A stretch of 64,000 nucleotides of DNA from Prevotella sp. (GTDB taxonomy: Bacteria > Bacteroidota > Bacteroidia > Bacteroidales > Bacteroidaceae): positions 1 through 64,000 of the forward strand of contig JAFSNR010000037.1 in NCBI GenBank assembly GCA_017443345.1, written 5' to 3'. Position 1 is the stretch's first letter. Each line of letters begins with the position of its first letter. Position numbers and translations under genes: made by a program. Below the pieces are notes generated by a model. It saw only the letters and a program-made list of their open reading frames with translations, was not told where the DNA came from and did not search any database. Shown here piece by piece: positions 1-7,433 of this stretch.

Positions 1-82
1 GTACTACTTCTGTCTATGTAAATCTTTCAAAGAACTCTTTCTTTTTGCCTCACTCGAAACACCGTTTCTTGTTTAGCGGGTG

Positions 83-90
83 CAAAGGTA
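83..90 (-). promoter_or_regulatory. Left-facing Bacteroidetes promoter, -7 box
   Basis: On the minus strand this reads TACCTTTG, a match to the Bacteroidetes TAnnTTTG -7 box, with a TTTTG about 19 bp upstream (near 110-114). It points off the left edge, so its gene lies outside the window. Confidence 0.6.
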
Positions 91-243
91 CAACTTTTCC
101 GCAAACCAACAAAACTTTTCAGAAGAAATTTTCAGTTTTTATGCATCTTTTTCGACGCTCTTGATTCTTGTCAATTACAAAAACAACATACACCTTATTA
201 TATAATTATAAATGTACCCTTCCTACTACATACTACCTACCCT

Positions 244-327
244 CTTGCTACTGTCTCGCTACTGTCTTGCTACTGTCTTGCTACTGTCTTGCTACTGTCT
301 TGCTACTGTCTTGCTACTGTCTTGCTA
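244..327. repeat. 11-bp tandem repeat array
   Basis: Seven full units of CTTGCTACTGT (the second has CTCGC) run from 244 to 320, followed by a partial unit that decays into CCCCCTAGCTACG. It lies in the 5' intergenic region, about 55 bp upstream of the tsaB promoter. The unit length is not a multiple of three and no convincing gene covers it. Confidence 0.9.
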
Positions 328-381
328 CCCCCTAGCTACGTTAATTTCTGATAAAACGATGATTATTGACAGAAAATTGAG

Positions 382-389
382 TAACTTTG
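382..389 (+). promoter_or_regulatory. Promoter of the tsaB operon
   Basis: TAACTTTG matches TAnnTTTG. A TTG at about 366-368 gives the usual -33 spacing. The expected transcript start is near 396, leaving a leader of about 23 nt before the tsaB ATG at 419. Confidence 0.7.
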
Positions 390-418
390 CACCCTAAATA
401 AAAGATGTACGCAAGAAT

Positions 419-1108
419 ATGTCGACAATACTACATATAGAAACCAGTACGGACGTGTGTTCCGTAGCCGTATCGGAAGACTCACAAGTGATTTTCCATC
501 AGGAAGATCAAAGCGGACCGAACCATGCGGAAAGACTGGGTACAATGGTAGACGAGGCACTCTCCTTTACCGATAATCACGCCATCCCGTTCGATGCGGT
601 AGCTGTCAGCTGCGGACCCGGATCCTACACAGGATTGCGCATCGGTGTCTCAATGGCCAAAGGTATCTGCTACGGACGGAACCTGAAACTGATAGCAGTA
701 CCGACACTGGAACTGCTCTGCGTTCCCGTATTACTGCGCGAGATCCCTGAGGAGGACGCCCTACTCTGCCCAATGCTCGACGCCAGAAGGATGGAAGTAT
801 ACGCAGGTATATACACCCGTGCACTAAAACCTGTCAGAGAGATTGGTGCAGACATCGTGGATGCTGACACTTATAAAGAATTCCTGGATCAGCATCCCGT
901 CTACTTTTTCGGCAATGGCGCCAAGAAATGCATGGAGACCATTAATCACCCGAATGCTCACCTGATAGAGGGGATAGTCCCACTGGCTAAGTGGATGCAG
1001 CCTCTGGCTGAAAAGCGTCTGCTCAACAACCAGACTGAGGACGTGGCCTACTTCGTGCCCTACTATCTCAAAGACTTCGTAGCCAAATTACCCAAGAAAT
1101 TACTATAG
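419..1108 (+). CDS. tsaB: tRNA threonylcarbamoyladenosine biosynthesis protein TsaB
   Basis: TsaB is the non-catalytic partner of TsaD in making the universal t6A37 modification of ANN-decoding tRNAs. The 229-residue length is normal for the family. The actin-like ATPase-fold start (IETST, residues 7-11) and the hallmark GPGSYTGLRIG (66-76) are intact; HAERL (36-40) is also typical. The ATG at 419 follows a good promoter. It is the first gene of a six-gene operon that ends with rseP, and the next gene starts 4 bp after its stop. The assignment is firm; the role is known from family members. Confidence 0.95.
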   Translation: MSTILHIETSTDVCSVAVSEDSQVIFHQEDQSGPNHAERLGTMVDEALSFTDNHAIPFDAVAVSCGPGSYTGLRIGVSMAKGICYGRNLKLIAVPTLELLCVPVLLREIPEEDALLCPMLDARRMEVYAGIYTRALKPVREIGADIVDADTYKEFLDQHPVYFFGNGAKKCMETINHPNAHLIEGIVPLAKWMQPLAEKRLLNNQTEDVAYFVPYYLKDFVAKLPKKLL

Positions 1109-1112
1109 CACT

Positions 1113-1709
1113 ATGGATATAAAAGGATTAGATTACAACACCAAACGTGAGAAACTGATGATGCCGGAATACGGCCGTGAGATCCAGAAGATGATTGATC
1201 TTGCAGTCAGCTTGCCCACCAAGGAAGAAAGACAGAAATGTGCCAACACCATCATCCAACTGATGGGGACAAAGGTACCACAGCTGGCAGACAGCAGCGA
1301 CTACGAACAGACACTCTGGGATCACCTGTATCTCATGAGCCACAAGCAACTGGATATAGACTGGCCCTTCGACGTATCTGAAGCAGAGAAAATCCTCAGC
1401 AAACCGCAACCGATGCAACTGCCCAAGGATGAACTCAAGCTGCGTCATTATGGCAAACTCGTCAGTGAGCTCTTCGAGAAACTCAAGTCAATGCCAGAAG
1501 GAGAAGAGCGCGATACATTGGTTTTCTATACGGCCAACCAGATGAAGCGCGACCTGGCCACATGGGGACATGGCTCCATCGAAGACGAGCGAGTGGCTAA
1601 CGATCTGGCACGCTATACAGATGGTGTCATCCAACTGGACCTGAACACCTTCAAGTTCGAGAAGGTCTCCGTTGCCGAAGAAACCAAGAAAACTAAGAAA
1701 AAGAAGTAA
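1113..1709 (+). CDS. DUF4290 family protein
   Basis: A 198-residue soluble protein of the Bacteroidetes-restricted DUF4290 family; its function is unknown. I see no signal peptide, no membrane segment and no catalytic motif. It is predicted to be mostly helical and ends in a very basic tail (KKTKKKK), which might touch nucleic acid (inference). It sits between tsaB (4 bp gap) and murA (5 bp gap), so it is certainly co-transcribed with essential housekeeping genes; a place directly before murA is, from memory, usual in Bacteroidales. Confidence 0.85.
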   Translation: MDIKGLDYNTKREKLMMPEYGREIQKMIDLAVSLPTKEERQKCANTIIQLMGTKVPQLADSSDYEQTLWDHLYLMSHKQLDIDWPFDVSEAEKILSKPQPMQLPKDELKLRHYGKLVSELFEKLKSMPEGEERDTLVFYTANQMKRDLATWGHGSIEDERVANDLARYTDGVIQLDLNTFKFEKVSVAEETKKTKKKK

Positions 1710-1714
1710 ACAGA

Positions 1715-3019
1715 ATGGCATCATTCATCATCGAAGGCGGACATCTGCTGAAAGGAACCATCACCCCACAGGGCGCAAAGAACGAGGCTCTACAGGTGAT
1801 CTGTGCTACCTTGCTGACTGATGAAGAGGTCATCATCCGCAACATTCCCGACATCCGTGATGTTAATAACCTCATACAGTTACTGCGCGACGTAGGCGTC
1901 AAAGTGACAAGACTATCTACAAATGATTATGCCTTCCAGGCCGACGAACTGAAACTAGACTATCTGGAAAGCGATGAGTTCGTAAGGAACTGTGCCGAAC
2001 TGCGTGGGAGTGTCATGATGATAGGTCCCCTACTCGCCCGCATGGGCAAGGCCATCATCACAAAACCTGGTGGCGACAAGATAGGACGTAGAAGACTTGA
2101 CACCCACTTCCTCGGTTTCCAAAAGTTGGGCGCTAAGTTCAACCATGTAGAAGGCAGGAATGTCTACGAGATAGCGGCTAAGAAACTGAAGGGCACCTAC
2201 ATGCTGCTCGACGAGGCCTCTGTCACGGGAACCGCTAATATCATCATGGCGGCTGTTTTCGCAAAAGGGACCACGACAATCTACAACGCAGCCTGCGAAC
2301 CTTATCTGCAGCAGCTCTGCAAGCTACTGAACCGCATGGGTGCCAAGATTACGGGCATTGCCTCGAATCTGTTGACCATTGAGGGGGTGCAGAAACTGCA
2401 TGGAGCAGACCACAAACTTCTCCCTGATATGATTGAGGTGGGCTCTTTTATCGGTATGGCAGCCATGTGCGGCGACGGCATCCTTATCAAAGATGTCTCC
2501 ATCAACGACCTTGGAATCATCCCTGACACCTTCCGCAGACTAGGCGTGAAAATCAAGGTAGAGGGCGACGACCTCTTCATCCCCCGCCAGAAGCACTACG
2601 AGATACAATCTTTCATTGATGGCACCATCATGACACTCGCCGATGCCCCATGGCCTGGACTGACTCCCGACCTGCTGTCTGTGCTCATCGTCGTAGCTAC
2701 TCAGGCACGTGGCAGTGTACTGTTCCATCAGAAGATGTTCGAGAGTCGCCTGTTCTTCGTTGATAAACTCATCGACATGGGAGCACAGATTATCCTATGC
2801 GATCCCCACCGTGCAGTCGTTGTAGGGCATGACCGCAAGATCACACTCCGTGGTGGACGCATGTCGAGTCCCGATATCCGAGCCGGCATCGCCCTTCTGA
2901 TTGCTGCTATGGGTGCCAAGGGCACGAGTCGCATTGACAACATCGAACAAATAGACCGTGGTTATGAACATATCGAGGCGCGCTTAAATGCCTTGGGCGC
3001 CAGCATCAAGAGAGTATGA
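1715..3019 (+). CDS. murA: UDP-N-acetylglucosamine 1-carboxyvinyltransferase MurA
   Basis: Cytoplasmic enzyme of the first committed step of peptidoglycan synthesis, moving enolpyruvate from PEP to UDP-GlcNAc. The 434 residues fit the EPSP-synthase fold, with a lysine in GAKNEAL (20-26) and the PGG loop at 118-120. The residue after PGG, which is the catalytic Cys115 in E. coli, is Asp121 here (codon GAC at 2075-2077). Asp-type MurA enzymes from Mycobacterium and Chlamydia are active but not inactivated by fosfomycin. The gene overlaps rimM by 4 bp (ATGA). Confidence 0.95.
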   Translation: MASFIIEGGHLLKGTITPQGAKNEALQVICATLLTDEEVIIRNIPDIRDVNNLIQLLRDVGVKVTRLSTNDYAFQADELKLDYLESDEFVRNCAELRGSVMMIGPLLARMGKAIITKPGGDKIGRRRLDTHFLGFQKLGAKFNHVEGRNVYEIAAKKLKGTYMLLDEASVTGTANIIMAAVFAKGTTTIYNAACEPYLQQLCKLLNRMGAKITGIASNLLTIEGVQKLHGADHKLLPDMIEVGSFIGMAAMCGDGILIKDVSINDLGIIPDTFRRLGVKIKVEGDDLFIPRQKHYEIQSFIDGTIMTLADAPWPGLTPDLLSVLIVVATQARGSVLFHQKMFESRLFFVDKLIDMGAQIILCDPHRAVVVGHDRKITLRGGRMSSPDIRAGIALLIAAMGAKGTSRIDNIEQIDRGYEHIEARLNALGASIKRV

Positions 3020-3525
3020 TCAGGAGAGAAGAGGTATACAAGATAGGCCGTCTTGGTAAGGCTCACGGTATCAAAGGAGAGATTTCCTTCCTAATCGACG
3101 ATGACGTGTTCGAACGTGTAGATGCCGACTATCTCGTTCTCGACATCGATGGTATCCTGGTGCCGTTCTTTATCGAGGAGTATCGTTTCAAGACCGATAG
3201 CAATGTCCTGATGAAGTTCGATGGCATCGATACACAGGAGAGGGCCCGTGAACTGACTGGCTGCGACGTGTATTTCCCCAGGGCTCTGGCTGAAGATGAC
3301 GAGGACACCCTCTCATGGGCTGAAATGATCGGTTATAGTCTGATAGATGCCCAGACAGGTCAGGATATAGGGATTATCGCCTCCGTCGACGACGCCACCA
3401 TCAATATCCTCTTCGAACTGGAAGACGGGCGGTTGATTCCAGCCTCAGAGGAACTGATTACAAACATAGACACCAAGAAACATCAAATAGAAATCAACTT
3501 GCCGGAAGGCATCTTAGAATTATGA
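3016..3525 (+). CDS. rimM: 16S rRNA processing/ribosome maturation factor RimM
   Basis: RimM binds S19 and the head of the 30S subunit during maturation. At 169 residues it has normal length, with the N-terminal RimM barrel (KIGRLGKAHGIKGE near residues 9-22) and a C-terminal PRC-barrel half. Its ATG overlaps the murA stop and its stop overlaps the dxr start (both ATGA), so translation is probably coupled. In many bacteria rimM sits next to trmD; here it is between murA and dxr. Confidence 0.93.
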   Translation: MIRREEVYKIGRLGKAHGIKGEISFLIDDDVFERVDADYLVLDIDGILVPFFIEEYRFKTDSNVLMKFDGIDTQERARELTGCDVYFPRALAEDDEDTLSWAEMIGYSLIDAQTGQDIGIIASVDDATINILFELEDGRLIPASEELITNIDTKKHQIEINLPEGILEL

Positions 3526-4679
3526 AAAGACAAATCGCAATTCTCGGCTCTACGGGGTCGATAGGTACTCAGGCACTCGAAGTCATCGAGGAACATGCAG
3601 ACCTGTATGAGGTCTATTGCCTGACAGCTAATAATAAAGTAGAACTGCTGGCAGAACAGGCTCATAAGTTCAAACCCGCTGCTATCGTCATTGCTAACGA
3701 AGCCCGTTACGATGCTCTGAAATCGCTGATGAGCGATATGCCCGACGTCAAGGTCTATGCTGGTGCCAAGGCACTCGACGAGATCGTAGAGGCAGGGCCC
3801 ATCGACATGGTGCTGACGGCTATGGTTGGATTCTCAGGACTGAATCCCACCATCCATGCCATCAAGGCAGGGAAAACGATCTGTCTGGCGAATAAGGAGA
3901 CACTTGTAGTAGCTGGCGAGTTGATTCTGCAATTGGCTCAACAGTATCACACACCGATTCTGCCTGTAGACAGTGAACACTCAGCCATCTTCCAGAGCCT
4001 CGTAGGCGAAGACCAGAACCCCATTGAGAAGATTCTGCTCACAGCCAGTGGTGGACCATTCCGTCTGAAGTCGATGGAGGAGATTGCTCATGTGACAAAG
4101 GCAGATGCCCTCCGCCACCCAACATGGGATATGGGTGCCAAAATCACGATTGACTCGGCTTCGATGATGAACAAGGGCTTCGAAGTGATAGAGGCCAAAT
4201 GGCTCTTCGGCGTAGATGCCAAACAGATCCAGGTACTCGTTCACCCACAGTCTATTGTGCATAGTGCCGTTCAGTTCCAGGATGGTAGTGTAAAAGCCCA
4301 ACTTGGCGTACCCGACATGCGACTGCCAATCCAGTATGCCTTCTCGTTCCCACAGCGTCTGCATCTCAGTGGTGAGCGACTTGATCTATTCAAGGCCCAA
4401 CATCTGGAGTTCTTCGAGCCCGACTTGAACAAGTTCCGCTGTCTTGCGCTCGCCTTCGAAGCTATCGACAAGGGGGGCAATATGCCTTGTATCGTGAATG
4501 CAGCAAACGAGATCGTGAATCGTGGCTTCCTTGAAGACAAATGCGGTTTCCTTCAGATGGGCGACATCATCGCCGAGACCATGCAGCGTGCCACCTTCGA
4601 CAAGAATCCCACCTACGAAACATATATCGCCACTGATGCGGAAGCGCGCCGCATCGCTAGTGAGCTGATGAACAAATAG
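3522..4679 (+). CDS. dxr: 1-deoxy-D-xylulose 5-phosphate reductoisomerase
   Basis: Dxr (IspC) makes 2-C-methyl-D-erythritol 4-phosphate, the second step of the MEP isoprenoid pathway, using NADPH and a divalent metal. The 385 residues show the nucleotide-binding GSTGSIGTQ (9-17), the ANKETLV element (123-129) and the metal-binding DSEH (150-153). It works in the same pathway as ispG at 31841 in this window. It starts inside the last codons of rimM. Confidence 0.95.
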   Translation: MKRQIAILGSTGSIGTQALEVIEEHADLYEVYCLTANNKVELLAEQAHKFKPAAIVIANEARYDALKSLMSDMPDVKVYAGAKALDEIVEAGPIDMVLTAMVGFSGLNPTIHAIKAGKTICLANKETLVVAGELILQLAQQYHTPILPVDSEHSAIFQSLVGEDQNPIEKILLTASGGPFRLKSMEEIAHVTKADALRHPTWDMGAKITIDSASMMNKGFEVIEAKWLFGVDAKQIQVLVHPQSIVHSAVQFQDGSVKAQLGVPDMRLPIQYAFSFPQRLHLSGERLDLFKAQHLEFFEPDLNKFRCLALAFEAIDKGGNMPCIVNAANEIVNRGFLEDKCGFLQMGDIIAETMQRATFDKNPTYETYIATDAEARRIASELMNK

Positions 4680-4701
4680 ATTAGAATAAGGTAAAAAGAT
4701 T

Positions 4702-6087
4702 ATGGATATTTTTTTAATTAGATTGCTTCAATTCATGCTGGCCATCGGCCTGCTGGTGCTGCTCCATGAGGGTGGCCACTTCTTCTTTGCCAAACTCTTT
4801 GGCGTTAAGGTCGACAAGTTCTATCTCTTCTTCGACCCCTCCATCTGGAAATGGGATGGTAGTCTTTTCAAATGGAAACCAAAAAACAGTGATACACAAT
4901 ATGGCATAGGCTGGTTGCCACTGGGCGGCTATTGTAAAATCGCTGGTATGATCGACGAGAGTTTTGATACCGAACAGATGAAACAGCCTGAGCAACCTTG
5001 GGAGTTCCGTGCGAAACCTGCCTGGCAGCGATTGCTGATTATGATCGGTGGTGTACTTGTCAACTTCCTCCTGGCCCTCTTCATCTACTCGATGATACTC
5101 TTCCATTGGGGCGAGACCTATATTCCCGTGAAGGATATGACACTGGGTATGAAGTTCAATGCTGAAGCCAAGGCCCTCGGATTCCAGGATGGCGATATCC
5201 TCGTAGGAACAGAGAAAGGCGAGTTCAAAGAGTTCTCTGCCGACCTCTACCGCGACCTGAGTGAGGCCAAGCGTGCCGATATCATCCGTGACGGAAAGGC
5301 CATGAGTCTGCAACTTCCTGGCGATATCAATCTGCTGGGCATGCTGAAGGCTGAACCTTCTTTTGTCCGACCACTTATCCCTGCAGAGATCGATAGTGTG
5401 ATGGCTGATACTCCTGCAGCCAGCATCGGACTCCAGAAGGGCGACCGCATCGTGGCCATCAACAACAAGAGCGTTGACTCCTACAATGAGTTTACAGACC
5501 AACTTGGCATCTTGGAAGATATGATGACAGCTGCCAAGACACCGGGTGACAGTCTGAAAATACGTACCACCACTATCGTCTATGCTCGTGGTGAACGACA
5601 GGATACGGCTAGTGTCGTACTGACTCCTGAACTAAAACTCGGATTCTTCGTGAAGTCCATCACAGGACTCTACGAACCGATCACCAAGGAATACGGATTC
5701 TTCGAGAGTTTCCCTGCAGGCATCAAGTACGGTTGGAACGTGCTCGCTGGCTATGTAGGCGACATGAAGTATGTCTTCACCGCTGATGGAGCAAAGTCAC
5801 TAGGCGGCTTTGGTGCCATCGGTAGTCTTTTTCCACCAATGTGGGACTGGTATCTGTTCTGGAAGATGACAGCCTTCCTTTCCATCATTCTTGCATTCAT
5901 GAACATCCTGCCCATCCCCGCTCTTGATGGTGGACACGTGTTGTTCTTGCTCTACGAAATGATTACGCGCCGAAAACCATCTGAAACCTTCATGATCCGT
6001 GCCGAATATGTAGGCTTTGGCATCCTGATCCTTCTGATGGTCGTCGCGAACCTCAACGATATCCTACGTTGGCTAGGTTACATGTAA
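4702..6087 (+). CDS. rseP: RseP-type site-2 intramembrane metalloprotease
   Basis: Inner-membrane zinc protease of the S2P family; homologues cleave anti-sigma factors and leftover signal peptides within the membrane. The first membrane helix carries HEGGH (residues 22-26), the HExxH zinc motif. A central PDZ region follows, and the C-terminal NILPIPALDGGH supplies the second metal/aspartate element. At 461 residues it is usual for Bacteroidetes. It is the last gene of the tsaB operon, 22 bp after dxr, and its 3' end overlaps the convergent comEC-like gene by 15 bp. Confidence 0.93.
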   Translation: MDIFLIRLLQFMLAIGLLVLLHEGGHFFFAKLFGVKVDKFYLFFDPSIWKWDGSLFKWKPKNSDTQYGIGWLPLGGYCKIAGMIDESFDTEQMKQPEQPWEFRAKPAWQRLLIMIGGVLVNFLLALFIYSMILFHWGETYIPVKDMTLGMKFNAEAKALGFQDGDILVGTEKGEFKEFSADLYRDLSEAKRADIIRDGKAMSLQLPGDINLLGMLKAEPSFVRPLIPAEIDSVMADTPAASIGLQKGDRIVAINNKSVDSYNEFTDQLGILEDMMTAAKTPGDSLKIRTTTIVYARGERQDTASVVLTPELKLGFFVKSITGLYEPITKEYGFFESFPAGIKYGWNVLAGYVGDMKYVFTADGAKSLGGFGAIGSLFPPMWDWYLFWKMTAFLSIILAFMNILPIPALDGGHVLFLLYEMITRRKPSETFMIRAEYVGFGILILLMVVANLNDILRWLGYM

Positions 6088-7260
6088 CAACGGCTTTAGC
6101 CTCAACAACAACAGATAGACAGCCACGATGATCACATAGATCATCGTGGTTTGTATTTTAGTGGGATGTAGTCCCTCAATACTCGCCCCAGGAATCGCTG
6201 CCAGATAAAACAGACAGGTATTCAGTTGTTTGACTATATATATTAATAGGTACGCGAATCCTGGAATAAGGAGTGCCGGCAACGACAGATAGAGAATGAA
6301 TGTCGCAGCAGGCACTACGATGAAGTTAGACAACAGGAAATACGTTGAGAAACGACCGAAGTAGTAGGCTATCAGTGGAGCCACACCGAGTTGCGCAGAC
6401 AGTGACACACCTATCATACCCCATACCCATTTCACCAACCGGTGATCCATCAGATAGGATTCCGAGAAGACACTCATGAATACGGGCAACCACAACAGAA
6501 TGGCGCCCACAGCCATAAACGACAATTGGAAACCAATATCAAAAAGCGAACGAGGATTTACTATAAGCATCAAGATTGCCGTAAATGCCAATGTGTTCAA
6601 TGACATCTTGTCCCTATGTCCTAACGACAACAATGCATATACCGTCAACATGATAGCAGAACGGACGACACTGGCTGACAGCCCCACCAGGAAGGCGAAA
6701 GCCCAGATACCCAAGATGCAGATGATTTGTGACAACGTCTGCCATCGTTTACCAACCACAAGGAACGACAGTAAGGTATAGATGATGCCTAGATGTAGGC
6801 CACTCAATGCCAACACATGCGAAGCCCCTGTGACGGAATACACTTCCCTGACATGCTTCGTCAATGCCGACTTATCACCAAGTGTCATGGCAGCGACCAC
6901 AGCATACTGTTCTCCTTCAAGACCTTGAGCCTCGTAGCGTTCCAATAGCTTCTGACGCCATTGCAGGCAACGCTGTCTCGTTCGTTCCACTCTCGATAGC
7001 TGGTGCGTTTCCGACTTTCCATAAGGAGAAGTATCTGGCTGTCTGGTGATCAGCGTAATTCCCAACGCCACAAAACACAGGGCAATGCCTGCTGACTGCC
7101 AATATTCGTAACGCCAGAGCAATAAAGTGCAAATCACCAGTCCTGCTAGCACCAGCCACCAATACACTTGTCCCGTCAGCTGCTCACCCACAACAATCCC
7201 AACCATCAGACAGATGGCTAATCGTACCAAAGGCATACGTTCATGAAAATTGCTTCCCAT
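6073..7260 (-). CDS. ComEC/Rec2-family competence membrane protein, short form
   Basis: Polytopic inner-membrane protein whose core matches the Competence (ComEC) domain that forms the DNA-import channel in transformable bacteria. VLALSGLHLGIIYTLLSF (near residues 152-169) is the family signature and about ten hydrophobic helices can be traced. At 395 residues it is much shorter than full ComEC: the N-terminal OB region is reduced and the C-terminal metallo-beta-lactamase domain is absent. Whether it transports DNA is open. It has its own promoter at 7288-7295 and converges on rseP. Confidence 0.85.
   Translation of the reverse strand: MGSNFHERMPLVRLAICLMVGIVVGEQLTGQVYWWLVLAGLVICTLLLWRYEYWQSAGIALCFVALGITLITRQPDTSPYGKSETHQLSRVERTRQRCLQWRQKLLERYEAQGLEGEQYAVVAAMTLGDKSALTKHVREVYSVTGASHVLALSGLHLGIIYTLLSFLVVGKRWQTLSQIICILGIWAFAFLVGLSASVVRSAIMLTVYALLSLGHRDKMSLNTLAFTAILMLIVNPRSLFDIGFQLSFMAVGAILLWLPVFMSVFSESYLMDHRLVKWVWGMIGVSLSAQLGVAPLIAYYFGRFSTYFLLSNFIVVPAATFILYLSLPALLIPGFAYLLIYIVKQLNTCLFYLAAIPGASIEGLHPTKIQTTMIYVIIVAVYLLLLRLKPLLHVT
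6123..6159 (+). terminator. Rho-independent terminator for rseP, inside the convergent gene
   Basis: An 11-bp perfect stem (6123-6133 with 6139-6149, loop ACATA) is followed by TTTGTATTTT on the plus strand. It starts 35 bp after the rseP stop but lies within the coding 3' end of the minus-strand comEC-like gene, so one sequence serves as both codons and terminator. Confidence 0.7.
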
Positions 7261-7287
7261 TCGTCTCAGATTTAACGTTTTCGGCTA

Positions 7288-7295
7288 CAAAGATA
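7288..7295 (-). promoter_or_regulatory. Promoter of the comEC-like gene
   Basis: Minus-strand TATCTTTG (TAnnTTTG) with a TTGG about 17 bp upstream. The ATG at 7260 lies roughly 27 bp downstream. Confidence 0.6.
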
Positions 7296-7404
7296 CAGCA
7301 TTTTTCCGAAACCAACAAATAATCCTGTAAAAAAATGCGGCAATCTCTCATCAAGGAAATTTGTTAAAAATCGCTTATTATTCGGTTGGATGAATCCTTT
7401 TGTT

Positions 7405-7412
7405 TATCTTTG
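7405..7412 (+). promoter_or_regulatory. Promoter of the DsbD-like gene
   Basis: TATCTTTG with TTGG at 7386-7389 at the proper distance. The box lies inside the longest possible reading frame, which argues that the true start of the gene is the ATG at 7434. Confidence 0.7.
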
Positions 7413-7433
7413 CAGTCAAAAGATATCAGACAC

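Noticed and set aside
244..327. Possible CRISPR array
   Set aside because: Units are 11 bp with no spacers between them; it is a plain tandem repeat.
212..397. Short frame across the 11-bp array (LLSCYCLATV repeats)
   Set aside because: It only translates the tandem repeat and overlaps the tsaB promoter; no homology or start context supports a peptide.
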